From contig JAZNHG010000031.1 of NCBI GenBank assembly GCA_045576855.1, forward strand, positions 62,001 to 126,000: DNA of 64,000 nucleotides. Reading direction: 5' to 3'. This DNA comes from Colimorpha sp045576855. GTDB lineage: Bacteria > Bacteroidota > Bacteroidia > Bacteroidales > P3. This document shows positions 59,123 to 64,000 of the stretch, one piece after another. A program made the position numbers and the translations under genes. The number at the start of each line of letters is the position of its first letter. Within the stretch, counting starts at the first letter, position 1. Under the pieces are notes generated by a model. That model was given only the letters and a program-made list of their open reading frames with translations, was not told the origin of the DNA and searched no databases.

Positions 59123-59526
59123 GCCTGAGCGAAGAAGAAAGATACGCATTGGTGTCATATCGAGTTAAGAAAGCCCATGCAACGTTTGAGCAAGCCAAAG
59201 CCAACGTAGCAAATGGATATTGGGATTTAATTGCCAACCGATTGTACTATGCGGCCTATTATGCCACATCAGCATTGCTGCTGCAGAACGGCTATTCGGT
59301 TCAAACCCACAATGGAATCATCCAAATGCTGGGCATGCACTTTATTAAAACTGGAAAGCTGGACAAAAGATGGGGCAATATATACAGTCGATTGTTTACC
59401 AACCGTCAGACGGGCAACTACGGTGACATGTTTGGTCTGACGGAAGAACAAGTACTTCCATTGGTTTCTCAGACCGAAGAGTATATCAACGTTATTTGCA
59501 GCATGATAGAGAATGCACAGCGATAA
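59119..59526 (+). CDS. HEPN domain protein, toxin-type partner of the MNT
   Basis: 135 residues, all-helical. ANRLYYAAYYATSALLLQNG is the classical HEPN helix; the usual R-x4-6-H site is not perfectly spaced here, with His in SVQTHNGI after the conserved Tyr-rich helix, as in KNTase-associated C-terminal HEPN proteins. It overlaps the MNT gene by 4 bp and the next, zinc-ribbon gene by 14 bp. Putative RNase controlled by the MNT protein. Confidence 0.87.
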   Translation: MSLSEEERYALVSYRVKKAHATFEQAKANVANGYWDLIANRLYYAAYYATSALLLQNGYSVQTHNGIIQMLGMHFIKTGKLDKRWGNIYSRLFTNRQTGNYGDMFGLTEEQVLPLVSQTEEYINVICSMIENAQR

Positions 59527-59845
59527 ACATATCTGCCCCGTGTGTGGATTCGACGGGTTAATGGAGGAGCCTCACGACAGTTACGGATGCACCAGTTTCG
59601 AAATATGTCCCTGCTGTGGATTTGAATTTGGATACGATGATGAAGACGGAGGATGGAGCTATGAAGAGTGGCGCACGGCATGGATTGCCGCAGGATTTCC
59701 TTGGATGTACCATGACGATAGTAAGCCCGCCATATGGAACCGCGACACAATGATGAAACAGACAGAAAACATACGGTTCACCACCGATAAACCACGCTAC
59801 GTAGCGGATTCAAAAAAGCCCCGTTCTTTTGTACCGAAACAATAA
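59513..59845 (+). CDS. CPCC-type cysteine-rich zinc-binding protein
   Basis: 110 residues. CPVCGFDGL and CPCCGFEFGYDD give two Cys-x-x-Cys knuckles, the pattern of Cys_rich_CPCC proteins. The rest is aromatic and acidic (EEWRTAWIAAGFPWM). It starts inside the last codons of the HEPN gene, so it is translated from the same mRNA and may belong to the toxin-antitoxin module as a third component. Function of the family unknown. Confidence 0.8.
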   Translation: MHSDKHICPVCGFDGLMEEPHDSYGCTSFEICPCCGFEFGYDDEDGGWSYEEWRTAWIAAGFPWMYHDDSKPAIWNRDTMMKQTENIRFTTDKPRYVADSKKPRSFVPKQ

Positions 59846-59882
59846 AAAAGAAAAAAGTCCGTTGTATTTTTAGAAAAAGTTG

Positions 59883-59890
59883 TATCTTTG
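59883..59890 (+). promoter_or_regulatory. Bacteroidota -7 promoter box (TATCTTTG)
   Basis: Exact match, 23 bp before the ATG at 59914. The in-frame ATG at 59905 would leave a leader of under 10 nt. Confidence 0.7.
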
Positions 59891-59913
59891 CACTTTGAAA
59901 AACAATGATTAAC

Positions 59914-60741
59914 ATGAAGAAAAATATCGCACTCATCCTCGCCTTGCTCGTTGTGGGCACGGCATTTGCAGGTCCCAAGCCCCGCAAGAATTCGCGTACC
60001 GAAATGGGCATCCACGGCAACGCAATCTATGTGATTGAGTACACCTACAACCTCCGCGGAGGCCGCGACGGGGGCCGTCAGCTCATTTGCATCGACAGCA
60101 TCACCTTCGACAACCGTGGCAACTTCGCCGACAAATTCCGCACCAAAGCCAACGACTATACGTGGTACTCCTACTACTTCGACGTCAACGGCTACAGCCT
60201 CGGCTGGAACGAGTACAACCGCGAGAAGATGCTCACCGGCCGCACGGCCTACCTCAACGACCGCGACGGCAACCGCATCGAGCGCACCGTCTTCCTCGGC
60301 AACCAGATGACAAAAAAAGAAAGCAGCAAGTTTGCCAATGGCCTCAAGGTTGAGGAGCAGAGCTTTGATCAGGACGGCGAGATGACCGAGAAGCGCACTT
60401 ACAAGTACGATCAAAAGGGCAACTGCACCGAGATGGAGTTCTACAACCGCGACGGCGAGCTGATGCAGCACTACCTCTACAAGTACGACGCCCGCGGCAA
60501 CCGCATCGAGTGGCGTTTCTACGACGCCGATGAGTTCCTCTCGGCCCTGACCACCTACTACTACGACGACCACGACAACCTCATCGAGGTCAGCTCGTTC
60601 AACTACGACGAGCACCTCAACTGGAAGCACAGCTACGTCTACGAGTACGACGAAGACGACAACTGGGTGCGCCAGACCATCTACCGCAACAACGTGCCCT
60701 ACCAGGTCATCGAGCGCGAAATCGCCTTCCCGGCGAACTGA
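59914..60741 (+). CDS. exported YD/MORN-like repeat protein
   Basis: 275 residues from the ATG at 59914 (59905 adds three). Signal peptide ALILALLVVGTAFAG. Then repeated hairpins of about 20-22 residues of RHS/YD character: YNRDGELMQHYLYKYDARGN, RIEWRFYDADEFLSALTTYY and YDDHDNLIEVSSFNYDEHLN. Relatives are secreted or surface proteins of Bacteroidota without known ligand. No effector domain is attached, so it is not a polymorphic toxin. Own promoter box. Similar in style to 24582-25613. Confidence 0.82.
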   Translation: MKKNIALILALLVVGTAFAGPKPRKNSRTEMGIHGNAIYVIEYTYNLRGGRDGGRQLICIDSITFDNRGNFADKFRTKANDYTWYSYYFDVNGYSLGWNEYNREKMLTGRTAYLNDRDGNRIERTVFLGNQMTKKESSKFANGLKVEEQSFDQDGEMTEKRTYKYDQKGNCTEMEFYNRDGELMQHYLYKYDARGNRIEWRFYDADEFLSALTTYYYDDHDNLIEVSSFNYDEHLNWKHSYVYEYDEDDNWVRQTIYRNNVPYQVIEREIAFPAN

Positions 60742-60755
60742 TAATAATCAAGGCT

Positions 60756-60983
60756 ATGGACACCGTGCAGATAACCCTCAACGCCGAAAACAAAGGCATT
60801 GTCGACATGCTACGCAACCTGCTGATGCAGATGCGAGGCGTCAGCAATGTGTCTGTCAGCACGACCGGCGACTTTGACATTACGGCCACCCCAGCGTATC
60901 AAGAGGCGATGGACGATATCGCCAACGGGCGCGTATATCATGCCGCCAATGCCAAAGAGATGTTTGCACAGATACTTGGCTGA
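60756..60983 (+). CDS. small antitoxin-like protein, partner of YafQ-type toxin
   Basis: 75 residues. The N-terminal half (TVQITLNAENKGIVDMLRNL) could form a short beta strand and helices. The C-terminal PAYQEAMDDIANGRVYHAAN is the type of segment with which RelB/DinJ-like antitoxins of Bacteroidota wrap their toxin. Its stop shares one base with the ATG of the toxin gene (TGATG). No clear ribbon-helix-helix is visible. Confidence 0.8.
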   Translation: MDTVQITLNAENKGIVDMLRNLLMQMRGVSNVSVSTTGDFDITATPAYQEAMDDIANGRVYHAANAKEMFAQILG

Positions 60984-61258
60984 TGTATGAAGTCATCTAT
61001 ACCAGGCGTTTCGTCAAGGATGTAAAGCTGTGCGTCAAACGGGGTCTTGACATATCCTTGCTTGAAGAAGCCATCGATCTGCTGCAAAACACAGGAACAC
61101 TGCCAGCGAAATATCATGCCCACAAACTGATGGGCAATCGAAAAGACGAGTGGGAATGTCATATTAGGCCAGACTGGCTGCTCTGCTGGCGACAAGACGA
61201 CCAGCAACTGACACTCCTCTTTGTCAACACCGGCACACACGCCGACCTGTTTAAATAG
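60983..61258 (+). CDS. YafQ family mRNA interferase toxin
   Basis: 91 residues, RelE-superfamily fold: YTRRFVKDVKLCVKRGLD at the N-terminus, LPAKYHAHKLMGN, ECHIRPDWLLCWRQDD and LLFVNTGTHADLF at the end. The conserved His-x-x-x-(L) and Arg/Trp active-site positions and the terminal TGTHADLF are typical of YafQ, which cleaves mRNA on the ribosome at in-frame codons. Directly coupled to the antitoxin gene. Confidence 0.92.
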   Translation: MYEVIYTRRFVKDVKLCVKRGLDISLLEEAIDLLQNTGTLPAKYHAHKLMGNRKDEWECHIRPDWLLCWRQDDQQLTLLFVNTGTHADLFK

Positions 61259-61348
61259 AATACTAACCAAACCCTCATGCCAATGAAGCATCGCGCATAG
61301 AATAATATGCACATCATAGAATAGGAAAGAAGCGAAACGAGCTTATCT

Positions 61349-61475
61349 GGTCATTCTGAAAACTTCGACACTTTTCAAGTAACATTCCAGACCGAGCGAC
61401 GACGCTCCCGCCGTGTGGCGTGGGCTTGTACGTTGATATTGGAATGTTAAGGTAGTCGAAGACCTCAGAATGACC
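61349..61475. repeat. nested inverted-repeat element (MITE-like), 127 bp
   Basis: Outer arms GGTCATTCTGA / TCAGAATGACC (perfect 11 bp), middle arms CTTCGAC / GTCGAAG, inner arms AACATTCCA / TGGAATGTT, and a GC-rich centre with GAGCG..CGCTC. It codes for nothing and separates the toxin gene from the next lipoprotein. Structure suggests a small non-autonomous transposable element or a folded RNA. Confidence 0.8.
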
Positions 61476-61560
61476 GATGGAGACTCAAAAGGCCACGCTC
61501 TTTTTATGTGCATACTCCTGTGGCAAAAAAACAGATTGATTAATACAAAAACACAGCAAA

Positions 61561-61968
61561 ATGATGACAAACAAATTCAAACATGTAGCAATGATGCTTT
61601 TCGTGGCTGGAGCAATGATAATGGCCACTTCGTGCAGTAAGGATAACAGTGGAAGCTCTAGCTCGTCCATAAAAGGGTGGTATTTCACGCAGACCGAAAG
61701 CTATCAGGATGGTATATATTCATGGCAAGCCAGATATTTTATTCACATCGTATCGGATAATTATTTGGAACGGGACCAAACTCGTAAACCAAACGGAGGT
61801 GGGTTTTCGAGCCCATTAGCGGAACATTCTGGCTGGTATACCTATGGTTCACCCATAGGTGAAAATTTCGTGCGCAACGGAGACTTAATAGTGTGCGTGA
61901 ATGGCCAGACGATTAGTATCGACGGCAATAAGCTCTATTATGACGGGAAGACTTATTACAAGGAATAG
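61561..61968 (+). CDS. small lipoprotein of unknown function
   Basis: 135 residues. Signal ends in IMATSC with a following Ser-rich stretch, so lipidated and probably surface or periplasmic. The mature part is a small beta domain (WYFTQTESYQDGIYSWQAR, LIVCVNGQTISIDGNKLYY). No family recognised. A second ATG follows the first immediately (61564). Strong terminator after the stop. Confidence 0.72.
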   Translation: MMTNKFKHVAMMLFVAGAMIMATSCSKDNSGSSSSSIKGWYFTQTESYQDGIYSWQARYFIHIVSDNYLERDQTRKPNGGGFSSPLAEHSGWYTYGSPIGENFVRNGDLIVCVNGQTISIDGNKLYYDGKTYYKE

Positions 61969-61996
61969 CTTATGGTAATTTCACCATACAGATTGG

Positions 61997-62025
61997 GCAA
62001 CTCGCGTTTGCGAGTTGCTTTTTTT
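61997..62025 (+). terminator. rho-independent terminator
   Basis: GCAACTCGC, loop GTTT, GCGAGTTGC, then seven T. Perfect 9-bp stem, 28 bp after the lipoprotein stop. Confidence 0.92.
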
Positions 62026-62716
62026 AGAACAGCGACATTTGGCGGACGCCTTGGGCGCAGTAGTGCTGGTAGGGGCAGGCGTAGGGTTCCAGGCAGTGCT
62101 GGCCCGTGGGGGTGTCGGGCTCGGCGGTGGAGCGGACGATGGTCTTCATCCCGGCGATGTTGGCGGCGATACGGTCGCCCTCGGCGGCGAGCTCGGCGGT
62201 GAGGTCGACGATGGCGAAGGGCCCATCCTGCCCATTAATCCCATTCTCCCCATCCACCCCATTATAGACGATGCTGAAGCTATGCACCTCGCGGCAGTGC
62301 GAGATGACGTAGTGCTGCAGGGCGGCGTCGCGGCGGTAGGTGTCGCTGAGGGTGGTGCCGGACTTGACCTCATAGATGTCGAGGGTGCCGTCTTCGCGCT
62401 GCTGCACCACGTCGGCCAGCACCAGTACGTCGTCGTACTGGAAGCCGGCCTCGAAAAGGGCCACACCGTCGCCTTTGTCCAGCAGCTCGGCGGTGCGCGC
62501 GGGGTAGGCGTCGACGTTGCGCCCCAGCTCGGCGCTGAGGTCGATGCCGTCGGGGAAGCGGGACTTGAAGGCGTACTCGAAGTCGCGGCCGCGGTCGAAG
62601 CGGCGCATCTGCTCGGCGGTGTAGCGCGCCAGGCGCGGCTCGTGGACGTCGAGCCACAGCGCCCGCTCGCACTGCAGGCCCCGGATGTATTTGCTCTTGC
62701 TCAGCAGATGGCTCAC
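62024..62716 (-). CDS. Cas4-like PD-(D/E)xK nuclease with iron-sulfur cysteines
   Basis: 230 residues. The N-terminus (LLSKSKYIRGLQCERALWLD) matches the start of DUF2779/Cas4-type nucleases, with the first cluster cysteine. The catalytic core is VLVLADVVQQREDGTLDIYEVKSGT (D..ExK). The C-terminal CLEPYACPYQHYC supplies the remaining three cysteines of an Fe-S cluster. Much shorter than DUF2779 proteins (about 500 aa), and no CRISPR locus is nearby, so a stand-alone 5'-exonuclease-like protein. Residues near VYNGVDGENGINGQDGP are an expanded 9-bp repeat between two strands of the core. Confidence 0.82.
   Translation of the reverse strand: MSHLLSKSKYIRGLQCERALWLDVHEPRLARYTAEQMRRFDRGRDFEYAFKSRFPDGIDLSAELGRNVDAYPARTAELLDKGDGVALFEAGFQYDDVLVLADVVQQREDGTLDIYEVKSGTTLSDTYRRDAALQHYVISHCREVHSFSIVYNGVDGENGINGQDGPFAIVDLTAELAAEGDRIAANIAGMKTIVRSTAEPDTPTGQHCLEPYACPYQHYCAQGVRQMSLF
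62227..62276 (-). repeat. 9-bp repeat encoding Gly-x-x triplets inside the Cas4-like gene
   Basis: Five steps on the plus strand, each starting CCCAT, in a 9-bp period; read as NGVDGENGINGQDG. Confidence 0.8.
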
Positions 62717-62773
62717 TCGGAAACTATTCTTTCGACACGAATTTCCATGAATTATTCATGAATTAATTAATGG

Positions 62774-63343
62774 TCAATTCGTGGTAATTCGTGTTAAAAA
62801 TGAAAGAGCCTCATTTACGTCCTCCACCGCCACCAGCCCCGCGGCGCTGCGGAGGAGGCCTTCGGCGCGCATGGCGTCGAGCTGGGCGAGGAAGGGGTTG
62901 TAGTAGCCGCCGAGGTTGAGGAGTATCATCGGCTTGCCCTGGGACTGGTTCGCTCCACTTCGGTCGCGCACCAGCCCCAGCTGGTTGGCGACCATGACTT
63001 CGAGCACCTCGTCGAGGGTGCCGATGCCGCCGGGGAGGGCGACGAAGGCGTCGCTGTGGGCGATGAGGTATTCCTTGCGCTCGACGAGGGTGCGGACGCG
63101 GACGAGCTCGCTGACGGGTTGCGAGTGGATGATGTCGTCGCTGAAGAAGGTGGGGATGACGCCCACCACGCGGCCACCCTCCTGCAGGGCCGCGCCGCTC
63201 GTGGCGCCCATCAGTCCCAGATTGCTGCCGCCGTAGAGCAGCGTGTGGCCGCCGCGGGCGATGGCGCGGCCGAGCTGCCGCGCGGCCTCTGTGATTTGTT
63301 CGCTGTGCGGGAGCGACGCCCCGCAGAAGACGGAGATGTTCAT
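62774..63343 (-). CDS. LOG-family (TIGR00730) nucleoside-5'-monophosphate phosphoribohydrolase
   Basis: 189 residues, Rossmann-like fold. SVFCGASLPHSE at the start, LLYGGSNLGLMGATSGAAL, then VERKEYLIAHSDAFVALPGG and the signature PGGIGTLDEVLEV. It cleaves the N-glycosidic bond of (cytokinin or purine) nucleoside monophosphates. Between the QLGL segment and KPMILLN there are about ten additional residues (RDRSGANQSQG) not usual in the family. Leftward, 57 bp downstream of the preceding gene pair's gap; no clear operon partner. Confidence 0.9.
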   Translation of the reverse strand: MNISVFCGASLPHSEQITEAARQLGRAIARGGHTLLYGGSNLGLMGATSGAALQEGGRVVGVIPTFFSDDIIHSQPVSELVRVRTLVERKEYLIAHSDAFVALPGGIGTLDEVLEVMVANQLGLVRDRSGANQSQGKPMILLNLGGYYNPFLAQLDAMRAEGLLRSAAGLVAVEDVNEALSFLTRITTN

Positions 63344-63411
63344 TGTGTTGTTTCTGTTTTCATTGCCGCCCGCAAGGATGGCAGCCGTTTGGTGTAATTA
63401 TCCGCATAAAA

Positions 63412-63912
63412 TTACGCAACGCCAATATATTCTGAGGAAAATTCAATATTGGTGATTGCGGCTTTTTCGATGGCTTCTTTAACCTCTTTGGTGCAGATAT
63501 TCGTATATGTTCCTTTCAAGTGAAAGACATCATAGTCTTTCCAAGTGTTCAGGTCAAACCATACAATGTCTGCGTCTCTATCTTCTTTTATTATAGGCCC
63601 CGCTTCATTTATATTTAACCAGCCATAATATTTTTCTGTGACACCTTCAATCTCCGCAGGGAAACATTTGAAGCCATTGAACTGCCCCTCTTCAAGGACA
63701 TTTTTAAGCCTTTCAGAAATGAGGAACTGCGACCAATTGAGGTATGGAACAATGTCGTATGGTTTTGTCCCCTTGCTTACCGTGTACCTCGAATCGGAAA
63801 CGATTGGGTCGTTTTCTTCCAATAGCTTGAAAGAATAATAGTGCACAGCTGGCTCTATCTGCAATTCTCGCCATTGGTGCTTCGGGTAGAATCCATAAAA
63901 TATTTGTTTCAT
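63412..63912 (-). CDS. Imm11-like (DUF1629-type) protein
   Basis: 166 residues without signal peptide. SQFLISERLKNVLEEGQFNG, FKCFPAEIEGVTEKYYGWLN and the closing LKGTYTNICTKEVKEAIEKA are similar in order to Imm11/DUF1629 immunity-like proteins, which accompany secreted toxins. No toxin gene is present in the visible sequence; a partner could lie to the right of the window. More AT-rich than the adjacent LOG-family gene. Assignment by pattern only. Confidence 0.55.
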   Translation of the reverse strand: MKQIFYGFYPKHQWRELQIEPAVHYYSFKLLEENDPIVSDSRYTVSKGTKPYDIVPYLNWSQFLISERLKNVLEEGQFNGFKCFPAEIEGVTEKYYGWLNINEAGPIIKEDRDADIVWFDLNTWKDYDVFHLKGTYTNICTKEVKEAIEKAAITNIEFSSEYIGVA

Positions 63913-64000
63913 AATGTTTATTGTTTTACTTCATTTTGTTGTTTCATCCGGTCATTTTCACCGCGCATATATGCGGGGTGGACTTTCGGGGCGGAAATCG

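Overview
The window is chromosomal DNA from a member of the Bacteroidales (phylum Bacteroidota). This rests on many promoter boxes of the Bacteroidota form TAnnTTTG (seen as TATTTTTG or TATCTTTG, or CAAAGATA/CAAAAATA for leftward genes), on families typical of the order (TamL-like OMP85 lipoprotein, DUF6266, MtaB, WaaA, YfhO, the short form of CstA), and on lipoprotein signals and gene order. Core genes are GC-rich. The block at about 31.5-45.5 kb is strikingly AT-rich and carries defence genes. No tRNA, rRNA, CRISPR array or insertion sequence was seen.

Layout. 0-4.7 kb (leftward): secreted DUF4412-like protein, ftsK, two small paralogous lipoproteins and a DoxX-like/thioredoxin-like membrane protein cut by the window edge. 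4.9-5.25 kb: a repeat-only patch. 5.3-10.9 kb (rightward): PgpH-like HD phosphohydrolase, YfhO, glycosyltransferase. 10.9-16.2 kb (leftward): a very compact operon with a CMP-acyl-sugar-type cytidylyltransferase, an HMGL-like aldolase, a thiamine-diphosphate enzyme split over two reading frames, a KdsC-like phosphatase fused to a YhcH-like domain, and a GT52-like glycosyltransferase. It reads as a pathway for an unidentified CMP-activated keto-acid sugar. 16.8-18.9 kb: a glycosyltransferase-like protein with a membrane-anchored C-terminal domain. 18.9-24.4 kb (leftward): an eight-gene Kdo-type operon (membrane protein, IspD/TarI-like and NeuA-like cytidylyltransferases, kdsA, manA, rpe-like, kdsC, kdsD/kpsF-like). 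WaaA, which would use CMP-Kdo, lies at 48.2 kb. 24.6-31.3 kb: MORN-repeat protein, candidate small RNA, mtaB, DUF6266, aquaporin, DUF362, two small genes. 31.5-45.5 kb (leftward): defence island (AlbA_2 ATPase, Bro-N protein, AbiTii, AbiH, HEPN-like, DUF262, methylase-nuclease, GIY-YIG, two Fic proteins). 45.7-58.8 kb: proS, outer-membrane protein, waaA, TamL-like, EamA, phosphodiesterase, GHKL ATPase, lipoprotein, sugar transferase, FKBP, CstA. 58.8-64 kb: MNT/HEPN pair, CPCC zinc protein, YafQ-type toxin pair, Cas4-like nuclease, LOG-family protein, Imm11-like protein.

The most unusual signal is repeat structure. First, tandem 7-bp repeats, most of them fitting [C/G]AGT[T/G][G/T][N], occur at about ten places. 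Those inside genes (the KdsC-YhcH fusion, the IspD-like gene, and two places in mtaB) have no stop in any frame of the coding strand and sit at domain junctions or surface loops. Second, a 143-bp element with 11-bp iterations occurs twice in inverse orientation, 95% identical and without indels, and other intergenic stretches show 11-bp periodicity. Third, the 3' ends of a DUF362 gene and of proS are duplicated at the two borders of the defence island, and a 59-bp direct repeat flanks the AlbA_2 gene.
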